From contig JAFXLG010000013.1 in assembly GCA_017531305.1 (NCBI GenBank), positions 35,711 to 99,710 of the forward strand: DNA of 64,000 bases. Direction: 5' to 3'. Numbering within the stretch: position 1 is the first letter of the stretch; each line of letters opens with the position of its first letter. Of this stretch, positions 55,301 through 62,314 are shown piece by piece. Below the pieces are notes generated by a model. It had not been told where the DNA came from. It saw only the letters and a program-made list of their open reading frames with translations, and searched no databases. The translations under genes and the position numbers were made by a program. The DNA is from Alistipes sp. (GTDB lineage Bacteria; Bacteroidota; Bacteroidia; Bacteroidales; Rikenellaceae).

Positions 55301-55336
55301 GTTGTCAAGAAATTGTTGCTCTTGACAACTTTTTTT
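55301..55336 (+). terminator. Terminator after the nucleoside permease gene
   Basis: GTTGTCAAGA (55301-55310) and TCTTGACAAC (55320-55329) form a perfect 10-bp stem followed by seven T. A weaker hairpin (AATCACA/TGTGATT) precedes it near 55257-55276. Confidence 0.88.
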
Positions 55337-55382
55337 ATGTTTTTTAAATCGAATTTTGAGTTCAAAATTTAATTTATTGTAT

Positions 55383-55390
55383 TATCTTTG
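55383..55390 (+). promoter_or_regulatory. -7 box of rho
   Basis: TATCTTTG, giving a leader of about 60 nt before the rho ATG. Confidence 0.65.
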
Positions 55391-55403
55391 CATCATCAGT
55401 TGA

Positions 55404-55423
55404 GGGTAATCGTTCGATTATCC
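55404..55423 (+). promoter_or_regulatory. Hairpin in the rho leader
   Basis: GGGTAATC and GATTATCC pair over 8 bp around a GTTC loop, inside the predicted rho 5' leader, 34 bases before the ATG. No T-run follows, so it is not a terminator; it could mark autoregulation of rho. Confidence 0.4.
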
Positions 55424-55456
55424 ATAAATCATTGAAATCATTAATACATTTTATAT

Positions 55457-57193
55457 ATGCAAGATTTGGAAGCTATCGAGGGTAAGAGCTTGGCGGAGTT
55501 GCGTGAAATCGCCAAAGTGTTGGGTATAAATGATCCTGCGCTCAAAAAGAAGGAGTTGCTTGCGCGTATAGTATCATTTGCCTCTCAGGGTGCAGATTCG
55601 GCTGCGGAGGCTGAGCCTGCGAAGGCAGAGCCTCAGGGTGTTGCCGAGCCCAAGCGTAGAGGTCGCCGTCCCCGTATGAATAGCGTTAGAGTAGAAGAGA
55701 ATAAGCCAAAGTCAGAGGAGGAGGCTCCGCAGGAGCAGTCTGAACCTGCGGTAGAGGCAGCCCCAGCTAAAGAGGTGGAGCAGGGTGTAGAGCAGAATGT
55801 TGTAGAGACTGTCGCAGCAATAGGTGAACCTCAACCAAAGCGTAGAGGTCGTAAGCCTAAGGCATTAAAGGAGAAGGAGGAACGCGAAGCTCAGCAGAGA
55901 GCAGCAGAGGCAGCAGCAGTTGCGGAGAGCAGTGTAGAGTCTTCTGTGGTAGAGCCAGCGCAAGCCGTAGAGGAGCAGTCAGAGATAGTTGAAGAGCCAA
56001 TACAAGAGCGTGCGCCTCGTCAAGGAGGATATAATTCTCAGCGCGAGGATCGCCGAGAGCCTAAGCGTGAGACCTTTGCAGGAGAGATTATCGGTGAAGG
56101 TGTGTTGGAGGTAATGCCCGATGGATATGGATTCCTTCGCTCGGCAGATTACAACTATCTGAACTCACCAGATGATATATATGTCTCGCCATCGCAGATC
56201 AAACTCTTTAGTCTCAAACCCGGTGATACTATCAGCGGTGTGATCCATCCACCTAAGGAGGGTGAAAAATACTTCCCTCTGATTAGAGTAAACGAAATCA
56301 ACGGTCTTAAACCCGAATATATCCGCGACAGAGTGCAGTTTGAGTATATGACTCCACTCTTCCCAAGCGAGAAGTTTAATCTTACGGGTGAGGGACATAA
56401 TACTTTGTCAAACCGCGTTGTGGATCTCTTTTCGCCTATCGGTAAGGGTCAGCGTGCGTTGATCGTAGCGCAGCCTAAGACAGGTAAGACCATGTTGTTG
56501 CAGTCTATCGCCAATGCTATTGCGGATAACCATCCAGAGGTGTATATGATCGTGCTTTTGATCGATGAGCGTCCTGAGGAGGTTACCGAGATGGCTCGCA
56601 ATGTGAAGGCAGAGGTTGTTGCTTCGACATTTGATGAGCAGGCTTCGCGTCATGTGAAGGTGGCTGAGATGGTATTGGAGAAGGCAAAGCGTATGGTTGA
56701 GTGTGGTCACGATGTGGTGATCTTCTTGGACTCTATCACACGTCTGGCACGTGCTTACAACTCGGTGCAGCCTGCTTCGGGTAAGGTTCTTTCGGGTGGT
56801 GTGGATGCCAATGCTCTGCATAAGCCTAAGCGTTTCTTTGGTGCAGCGCGTAATACCGAGGAGAAGGGATCGCTTACAATCATTGCCACAGCGTTGATTG
56901 ATACAGGCTCAAAGATGGATGAGGTGATCTTCGAGGAGTTTAAGGGTACAGGTAATATGGAGCTTCAGCTGGATCGTAAGCTGGCTGACAAACGTGTATA
57001 TCCAGCCGTAAACGTAATCTCATCGGGTACTCGCCGCGAGGATCTGTTGCTTTCGCGCGAGGTGATGAATCGTACTTGGATAATCCGTAAGTATCTGTCG
57101 GAGATGACTACCGTGGAGGCAATGGAGTTCTTGCAGAAGCAGATGGGTAATACGCTCAGCAACGAGGAGTTTCTTGCAACTATGAATCAATAA
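55457..57193 (+). CDS. rho: Transcription termination factor Rho with long disordered N-terminal insertion
   Basis: A 578-residue hexameric RNA helicase, about 160 longer than E. coli Rho. A Rho N-terminal helix bundle (residues 1-40) is followed by an Ala/Glu/Pro-rich disordered region (about 45-205) with two AT-hook-like motifs, KRRGRRPR (66-73) and KRRGRKPK (128-135). The cold-shock RNA-binding domain starts near 208 (DGYGFLRS). The Walker A loop QPKTGKT is near 339-345, and the R-loop/Q-loop block [17 protein letters not shown] follows. Insertions here are known in Bacteroidota Rho. The S1/P1 nuclease gene starts 12 bp downstream. Confidence 0.96.
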   Translation: MQDLEAIEGKSLAELREIAKVLGINDPALKKKELLARIVSFASQGADSAAEAEPAKAEPQGVAEPKRRGRRPRMNSVRVEENKPKSEEEAPQEQSEPAVEAAPAKEVEQGVEQNVVETVAAIGEPQPKRRGRKPKALKEKEEREAQQRAAEAAAVAESSVESSVVEPAQAVEEQSEIVEEPIQERAPRQGGYNSQREDRREPKRETFAGEIIGEGVLEVMPDGYGFLRSADYNYLNSPDDIYVSPSQIKLFSLKPGDTISGVIHPPKEGEKYFPLIRVNEINGLKPEYIRDRVQFEYMTPLFPSEKFNLTGEGHNTLSNRVVDLFSPIGKGQRALIVAQPKTGKTMLLQSIANAIADNHPEVYMIVLLIDERPEEVTEMARNVKAEVVASTFDEQASRHVKVAEMVLEKAKRMVECGHDVVIFLDSITRLARAYNSVQPASGKVLSGGVDANALHKPKRFFGAARNTEEKGSLTIIATALIDTGSKMDEVIFEEFKGTGNMELQLDRKLADKRVYPAVNVISSGTRREDLLLSREVMNRTWIIRKYLSEMTTVEAMEFLQKQMGNTLSNEEFLATMNQ

Positions 57194-57205
57194 AATTTTA
57201 AGGGA

Positions 57206-57976
57206 ATGAAGAGACTATTTTTTACAGCCGTAATGGCTCTAATGATTGTGCCTAACGCTTTTGGTTGGGGACAAAAAGGTCATGATGTGGTGGCTTATGT
57301 TGCCGAGCAGAATATCTCTTGCCGTGTGGCACGTAAGGTGGCTAAAGTATTGGAGGGACACTCATTGGTCTATTATGCCAACTGGATGGATAATGCCAGC
57401 CATACTCCAGAATATGCGCATACAAGCACTTGGCATTATGCCAATGTGGATGAGGGTTACACCTATCAGACCATGCCAAAGAACGAAAATGGGGATGTGG
57501 TGCAGGCAGTTATGCAACTTACAGAGCAGCTTAAGAAGGGTGGTATGACACCTCAAGAGGAGAGCGTAGCTTTGCGTATGCTCATTCACTTGGTGGGCGA
57601 TTTGCATTGCCCGATGCATGCGGGACATAAATCAGATTTGGGCGGTAACCTTGTGGAGGTGTTGTATTTTGGTAAGCCTCAGAAGTTGCACTCTATCTGG
57701 GATTCGGCGTTGGTTGAGTCAGCCCATAATTGGGGCTATACCGAGTGGCAGCGCGAAATTGACCGTCAGCCTCGTAAGGAGGATAAGAAGTTGCAGCAGG
57801 GTAGTGTTGAGGAGTGGTTCTCGGAGACCGTAGAACTCAGCAAGGGTGTATATAAAGATATGCCAGAGGGGGCAAAGATCTCATACGATGAGGTTGCAAA
57901 GTATGCTCCGCTGATCGAGCAGCAGCTTCTTAAGGGAGGACTTCGCTTGGCAAGACTCTTGGAGGAGATATATTAA
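57206..57976 (+). CDS. Secreted S1/P1-type nuclease
   Basis: A 256-residue zinc-dependent nuclease with a signal peptide; cleavage after NAFG exposes W21, whose backbone amine binds zinc in this family. Metal-binding residues appear as H26 (GQKGHDVVAY), D in NWMDNASH, H in STWHYANVD, and the LIHLVGDLHCPMHAGHKSDLGGN motif. Such enzymes cut single-stranded DNA and RNA and remove 3' phosphates. It follows rho by 12 bp, an odd partner, and may be co-transcribed with it. With the nucleoside hydrolases downstream it suggests extracytoplasmic breakdown of nucleic acids. Confidence 0.94.
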   Translation: MKRLFFTAVMALMIVPNAFGWGQKGHDVVAYVAEQNISCRVARKVAKVLEGHSLVYYANWMDNASHTPEYAHTSTWHYANVDEGYTYQTMPKNENGDVVQAVMQLTEQLKKGGMTPQEESVALRMLIHLVGDLHCPMHAGHKSDLGGNLVEVLYFGKPQKLHSIWDSALVESAHNWGYTEWQREIDRQPRKEDKKLQQGSVEEWFSETVELSKGVYKDMPEGAKISYDEVAKYAPLIEQQLLKGGLRLARLLEEIY

Positions 57977-57991
57977 CGATCGGTATATATG

Positions 57992-58028
57992 AAAAAGTTG
58001 CGATCCCGAAAAGGGGTCGCAACTTTTT
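57992..58028. terminator. Bidirectional terminator between S1/P1 nuclease and nucleoside hydrolase genes
   Basis: AAAAAGTTGCGATCCC (57992-58007) and GGGGTCGCAACTTTTT (58013-58028) form a 16-bp stem with one G-U pair, usable on both strands. Confidence 0.88.
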
Positions 58029-58043
58029 ATTGATTCAATGTCA

Positions 58044-59060
58044 CTATTTCATGCGTAGAGGCTTTGTCGAAAGTGTACGGATGAAGTAGTCGAGAATCTG
58101 CTTCTGCTGCTCAGGTGTTGCTGTAAGGTAGTGGAAATTGCCGTTGGGGTTCGCGCTCTTAGGAGTTTGACCCTTGCCTACAACCTTCACATCGACAGGA
58201 CCGTTGAGCGTGAAGCATTTGTGGTCGGGGTGGCAAGCGTAGTATGCAGCCGTCACATCCCATGTAGGTCGGTTGTATGGCATCTTGGCATAGTGCTTAT
58301 ATGCCTCAGCCATAGGGTTTGGCTCCTCCCAATTAAAGTCATTCTCGATGCTTGATGCAGGGTACTCGATCTGCAAGCCGATGGTAAAAGGAGTCAAGAC
58401 GATTGGACATGGAGAGTTGTCGAAGAAATACTTAGCTGCCTCCAAATCATTCCATACGTTATACTCGGCGTATGTTGGACGATCCATATCGCCAGCCATT
58501 ACCGAGAACCAACTCACCTTCTGCTTTACAAGCTCCATTCCCGAGAGTTTAGAATACTTGTCGGGCTTACTTTGTAGAAGCTGGGCGATGGTTGTAGAGA
58601 AACCTACGGTAACGATTACTACAGATTTGTCTGGTTGCTTGGAAAGTATGCGGCGATACATCTCTACCGCCTCCTCGTACTTTGGATTCTTTGAGCGTTT
58701 GAACAGCGGATTACCATCCTTGTCCTTCATCAGGCAAGTCTTGGTACAATAGTCCACGCAATCCATATCTGTGACGCATGCGGTGTTAACTCCGATAGGA
58801 GTCTTTTTATAACCGTACCAATGGCGCATGATATCGATATACTCGGCAGAGTAGGGGTTGTTTTTGTGTACGCCCACACCGAGAAGTTTGATATTGCCCT
58901 GATCCATATTCTTGAATAGGATATCCAACGCCAAGGCATCATCAATGTCGTTACCCATATCAGTCTCAAAGATGATTGACTGAGGCTTGTTCTGATTTTG
59001 TGCAATGCTTGTTGTATAGCTTAAACCGATGAGTGCGATGAGTAATAAAAGTTTTTTCAT
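58044..59060 (-). CDS. Secreted nucleoside hydrolase-like protein, copy 2
   Basis: A 338-residue IU-nucleoside hydrolase superfamily protein with a signal peptide (cleavage near SIAQ, residue 21). The Ca2+-binding N-terminal cluster is ETDMGNDIDDALALD (D34, D38, D40, D41), a variant of the canonical DxDPGxDDxxA. The family splits ribonucleosides into ribose and base, but secreted Bacteroidota members with this DMGNDIDD form are poorly characterised, so the substrate is inferred from the nucleic-acid context. It is 20 bp downstream of its paralogue in one operon. Confidence 0.85.
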   Translation of the reverse strand: MKKLLLLIALIGLSYTTSIAQNQNKPQSIIFETDMGNDIDDALALDILFKNMDQGNIKLLGVGVHKNNPYSAEYIDIMRHWYGYKKTPIGVNTACVTDMDCVDYCTKTCLMKDKDGNPLFKRSKNPKYEEAVEMYRRILSKQPDKSVVIVTVGFSTTIAQLLQSKPDKYSKLSGMELVKQKVSWFSVMAGDMDRPTYAEYNVWNDLEAAKYFFDNSPCPIVLTPFTIGLQIEYPASSIENDFNWEEPNPMAEAYKHYAKMPYNRPTWDVTAAYYACHPDHKCFTLNGPVDVKVVGKGQTPKSANPNGNFHYLTATPEQQKQILDYFIRTLSTKPLRMK

Positions 59061-59080
59061 GGTATCTTAGTGTATTAGGT

Positions 59081-60100
59081 TTAACGTAAGCTTCGGGGTT
59101 TGGTGGTGAGGGTGGAGATAAAATACTCTCTGATTTTACTGCACTGCTCCTCGTTGGCGGTAAGGATACGGAAACGACCACCCTTTTTAGGCGTAAAACG
59201 GGTTTTGCCACCGTCATATATCTCAACCTCTCCCTCCTCGCTTAGTGTAAGATTCTCGGTTTCGGGATAGCAAGCATAGTATGTGGCAATCACATCAAAT
59301 GTGCAACAATCGTATGGCATGTTCTTGTATCTCTTGTATGCCTCGATGAACGGATGTTTTACTCCCCACTCGAAATCCTCAACTATGCTTTTGGCTGGGT
59401 ATAAAACTTGAGTACCCAACTTGAACGGTGTCACGACAAATGGCACAGGGCTATTCTCAAAGAAATACTTTGCCGCCTCTATATCCTGCTCGATGTTGAA
59501 CTCTCGGTGATCTTGGTTGTCAAATTCGCCTGCCATGATTGAGAAATACTTAACCTTTCTCTCGACCAACTCCTTGCCACTCATGGCGGAGTAGTTGTCT
59601 GCTTGACTCTTTAGCAGTGCAGCCATAGTGGTAGAGAATCCAACCGTAACGATTACCACCGACTTATCATCCTGAGCCGAGAGTATGCGGCGATACATCT
59701 CTACTGCCTCTTCGAATTTAGGCTTCTTAGAACGATTGAACAGAGCCATGCCATCTTTGTCGTTCATGGCGCATACTTCTGTGCAGTAATCCATAGCTCC
59801 CATATCGGTTACCGCAGCGGTATTTACACCGATTGGGATGCGCTTGTGTCCGTACCAGTTGTTCATGATATCGATGAACTCTGCAGCGTGAGGATTATTC
59901 TTATGGACACTGATACCAAGCAGATTGATACGATTGGCATCCATGTTTTTATAGAGAATATCCAAAGCCATGGCATCATCGATATCATTCCCCATGTCAG
60001 TCTCAAAGATAATCGACTGAGGAGTTGGGATATCCTGAGCCTGAGTTGTAGCATTTACTCCCGCGAGGAGTAACACGAAAATGAAAAGTAGTCGTTTCAT
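59081..60100 (-). CDS. Secreted nucleoside hydrolase-like protein, copy 1
   Basis: A 339-residue paralogue of the next gene, with a signal peptide (cleavage near TTQAQ, residue 22). It has the same metal cluster ETDMGNDIDDAMALD (D35 first). The C-terminal TYYACYPE segment supplies the conserved late region seen as AYYACHPD in copy 2; the active-site Asp expected near this place is not obvious, so the exact chemistry is uncertain. It heads the two-gene operon. Confidence 0.85.
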   Translation of the reverse strand: MKRLLFIFVLLLAGVNATTQAQDIPTPQSIIFETDMGNDIDDAMALDILYKNMDANRINLLGISVHKNNPHAAEFIDIMNNWYGHKRIPIGVNTAAVTDMGAMDYCTEVCAMNDKDGMALFNRSKKPKFEEAVEMYRRILSAQDDKSVVIVTVGFSTTMAALLKSQADNYSAMSGKELVERKVKYFSIMAGEFDNQDHREFNIEQDIEAAKYFFENSPVPFVVTPFKLGTQVLYPAKSIVEDFEWGVKHPFIEAYKRYKNMPYDCCTFDVIATYYACYPETENLTLSEEGEVEIYDGGKTRFTPKKGGRFRILTANEEQCSKIREYFISTLTTKPRSLR

Positions 60101-60126
60101 GACCGCATTTGGTTGGTTTAACTCAA

Positions 60127-60156
60127 CAAATTTAGTAAAAAAATAGTATAAACAAA
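60127..60156 (-). promoter_or_regulatory. Promoter of the nucleoside hydrolase pair
   Basis: On the minus strand: TTTG (60153-60156), 18-bp spacer, TAAATTTG (60127-60134). It overlaps the arm of the upstream gene's terminator. Confidence 0.65.
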
Positions 60157-60157
60157 A

Positions 60158-60196
60158 TAAAAGCCCACCTTAACTTTATTGTTAGATGGGCTTTAT
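60158..60196 (-). terminator. Terminator of the OmpH-like gene
   Basis: AAAGCCCA-C-CTTAAC and GTTAGATGGGCTTT (about 60160-60195) pair with one bulge; the minus strand then runs into TTATTTTG. Confidence 0.7.
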
Positions 60197-60216
60197 GTTG
60201 TATGACTTTGAGAAAA

Positions 60217-60831
60217 TTACTTCTTCTGAGTTGCTGTAGTCTCTGCTGGCTTCTCGTTCTTCTCCTTCTGGTAAAGCTCGTTAACCTTAGCCAATACAGT
60301 ATCGCTGATATCCAAAGACTCTGCTGCGTCAAGCAATGAAGTAGCGTTTACAACCATCTTGTACTTGCCATCGGCGTTAACCTCCTTAATGGCACGCATG
60401 ATAAGATCTGTTGTGCGGTTCTGGAATACGTAATTCTCCTCATCCAAAGTCTGAGCCTCTTTCTGAGTGTTAGTCTGGAAGTTAGTTGCGCGCTTCTCGA
60501 TGCTCTGCTGCTGCTTCTGTGCATCGGCAGTAGTGATCAAGCCCTTCTGGTACTTCTCCTGAAGCTGAGCTGCCTCCAACTGCAAGTTCTTCTCCTTCTG
60601 AGCCCAAGAGTTCTGAGCCTTCTGAGTCTTCTCCTGAAGAGCTACACCCTCAGTCTTGTAAATCTCGCTCTCGGCAAGAACGTAATCAACACGTACATAT
60701 GCCAAGTCGCCACCACCGATAACCTCTGTCTGTGCAGCCTCGCCCTCTGCTGTAGTATTTGCTGTCTTTGTGTTATCGCATGAAACGAGTGCTACGACAG
60801 CTACGAGAAGAGTTAAAAAAAGATTCTTCAT
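60217..60831 (-). CDS. OmpH/Skp-family lipoprotein
   Basis: A 204-residue predicted lipoprotein (lipobox LVSC, C18) with the Skp plan: a beta strand region (GGGDLAYVRVDYVLAES), a long charged coiled coil (residues about 65-135, rich in Gln, Lys and Glu), and a return strand (YKMVVNATSLLDAAESLDISDTVLAKVN). Skp/OmpH proteins chaperone outer-membrane proteins in the periplasm; lipid anchoring is a difference from the soluble E. coli form. It is monocistronic with a promoter facing away from that of ruvA. Confidence 0.88.
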   Translation of the reverse strand: MKNLFLTLLVAVVALVSCDNTKTANTTAEGEAAQTEVIGGGDLAYVRVDYVLAESEIYKTEGVALQEKTQKAQNSWAQKEKNLQLEAAQLQEKYQKGLITTADAQKQQQSIEKRATNFQTNTQKEAQTLDEENYVFQNRTTDLIMRAIKEVNADGKYKMVVNATSLLDAAESLDISDTVLAKVNELYQKEKNEKPAETTATQKK

Positions 60832-60886
60832 AATGTTTGTTATGTTTTTATTTTTAATTTTTTTGAATTAAATTTGTAATAATCGA

Positions 60887-60894
60887 CAAAGGTA
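60887..60894 (-). promoter_or_regulatory. -7 box of the OmpH-like gene
   Basis: Minus-strand TACCTTTG, 55 bp upstream of the ATG; 12 bp from the divergent ruvA box. Confidence 0.62.
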
Positions 60895-60906
60895 GAAAAA
60901 ATTATT

Positions 60907-60914
60907 TATTTTTG
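60907..60914 (+). promoter_or_regulatory. -7 box of ruvA
   Basis: TATTTTTG, 27 bp upstream of the ruvA ATG. Confidence 0.55.
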
Positions 60915-60941
60915 TCATGTTAGCAATTAAAAATCGACACT

Positions 60942-61532
60942 ATGTACGAATATATATCAGGAAAATTGGTTGAAATAGCTCCTACTTATGCTGTAGTGGA
61001 GGCTGCAGGGATAGGATATTACATAAATATTTCGTTGCAGACTTTTTCTTCTTTGGAGGAGGCTAAAACGGCACATCTGTATCTGCATTTCATTGTAAGA
61101 GAGGATGCTCAGATTCTCTACGGCTTTGCCTCGAAGATGGAGCGCGAGCTGTTCCGTCAGCTTATAAGTGTCTCAGGCGTAGGAGGAAACACCGCGCGAA
61201 TGATCCTTTCGACATACTCTTCGGATGAATTGCGTAATATCATTGCCACAGAGAATGCAGTGTTGCTCAAGAATGTCAAAGGCTTGGGTTTGAAGACGGC
61301 GCAGAAAATCATTGTCGAGCTTAGCGGTAAGATGCTTGAGTTGGGTAGCGATAAGTTCTCCGATAAGGTTGTCTCGGCAGCGGGTAACGAAATCTACGAT
61401 GAGACTGTGGCGGCATTGGTTATGCTTGGATTTGCCAAATCGGCATCGGAGAAGGCTGTTAAGGCGATTATGCAGGAGTCTCCTTCGATTCAGGTCGAGG
61501 ATGCCGTGCGTCAGGCTTTGCGTAGGATGTAG
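60942..61532 (+). CDS. ruvA: Holliday junction DNA helicase subunit RuvA
   Basis: A 196-residue junction-binding protein. Domain I is an OB fold (MYEYISGKLVEIAPTYAVVEAAGIGYYINI), domain II has the two helix-hairpin-helix motifs (LISVSGVGGNTARMIL and LKNVKGLGLKTAQKIIVEL), and domain III is a small helical domain contacting RuvB (ALVMLGFAKSASEKAVKAIM). RuvA targets RuvB to four-way junctions. It is unlinked to ruvC (33550) and no ruvB is seen downstream. Confidence 0.96.
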   Translation: MYEYISGKLVEIAPTYAVVEAAGIGYYINISLQTFSSLEEAKTAHLYLHFIVREDAQILYGFASKMERELFRQLISVSGVGGNTARMILSTYSSDELRNIIATENAVLLKNVKGLGLKTAQKIIVELSGKMLELGSDKFSDKVVSAAGNEIYDETVAALVMLGFAKSASEKAVKAIMQESPSIQVEDAVRQALRRM

Positions 61533-61617
61533 CCTTCGATAGGGTAGTGTGGGCGTGTCTGACAGCTAATCGTATGGCTTAATCAAGAATCGTATTATCA
61601 GAAATATATCTTTGAAA

Positions 61618-61648
61618 TTTGCCGAATAGATTATTTTGCTTAAATTTG
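61618..61648 (+). promoter_or_regulatory. Promoter of the FKBP-like lipoprotein pair
   Basis: TTTG (61618-61621), 19-bp spacer, TAAATTTG (61641-61648). It makes the two FKBP-like genes a separate unit from ruvA. Confidence 0.78.
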
Positions 61649-61682
61649 CACAATTATAGCTATGTGGTTTATGTGGCAGGTG

Positions 61683-62276
61683 ATGATTAAATGTTTGGTA
61701 GCGATCATGTTTTTGGTCGTAGGCGTAGGTTGTAATGGCGAAGAGGAGGCAGTTGATACTCAGCGTCAGAACATCGAACGTTTCCTTACCTCAACTCATG
61801 ATCCACGTTTGATCGCTCAGGCAGATGTTGAGAACTCTTTGGAGTATCAGCCCGCATTTTATGAGCGATTGGGTTATAATATATTTCGATATATCGCTAC
61901 ATATTACGATCAGGGGCGTGAACTTCGCCGTGAGGTTAAGGCGGGCGATAAGGTGGAGATAACCTATGTAGGGTTCCGTTTTACGGGTTCGAAATTTACG
62001 CTTGCAGATGTCTATGCGACCAACGATGAATCGATGCTCGCGCAGTTGGAGGAGGCTGGTTTGGATGGTCAGTATTGGGAGACTGAGCCGCTGACGATTA
62101 TTTTTGGTCAAGGTAATATAATAAACGGAGTTGAAGCCTCGTTAAATGGATGTCGTGAGGGCGATGTGGTCGAGGTATATATGACCTACGAAGAGGCATA
62201 CGATAAAAATGTTGTGGGGGTACTGCCCAAAGAGTCTCCCATAGCGTGGATTTATACAATAGATAAAATTTATTAA
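61683..62276 (+). CDS. FKBP-like peptidyl-prolyl isomerase lipoprotein
   Basis: A 197-residue lipoprotein from ATG 61683 (lipobox VGVGC, C17). ATGs at 61662 and 61671 are in frame but lie only a few bases after the predicted transcript start. The C-terminal 110 residues follow the FKBP pattern: VKAGDKVEITYVGFRFTG, then LTIIFGQGNIINGVEASLNGCREGDVVEVYMTYEEAYDKNVVGVLP and a last strand WIYTIDKIY. The active-site aromatic residues are only partly kept, so isomerase activity is uncertain. It resembles Bacteroidota FKBP/GldI-like lipoproteins of the periplasm. The next gene starts 38 bp downstream. Confidence 0.82.
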   Translation: MIKCLVAIMFLVVGVGCNGEEEAVDTQRQNIERFLTSTHDPRLIAQADVENSLEYQPAFYERLGYNIFRYIATYYDQGRELRREVKAGDKVEITYVGFRFTGSKFTLADVYATNDESMLAQLEEAGLDGQYWETEPLTIIFGQGNIINGVEASLNGCREGDVVEVYMTYEEAYDKNVVGVLPKESPIAWIYTIDKIY

Positions 62277-62314
62277 GCAAATATTGACCCATCATAAGGG
62301 TGTAAATACAGAAT

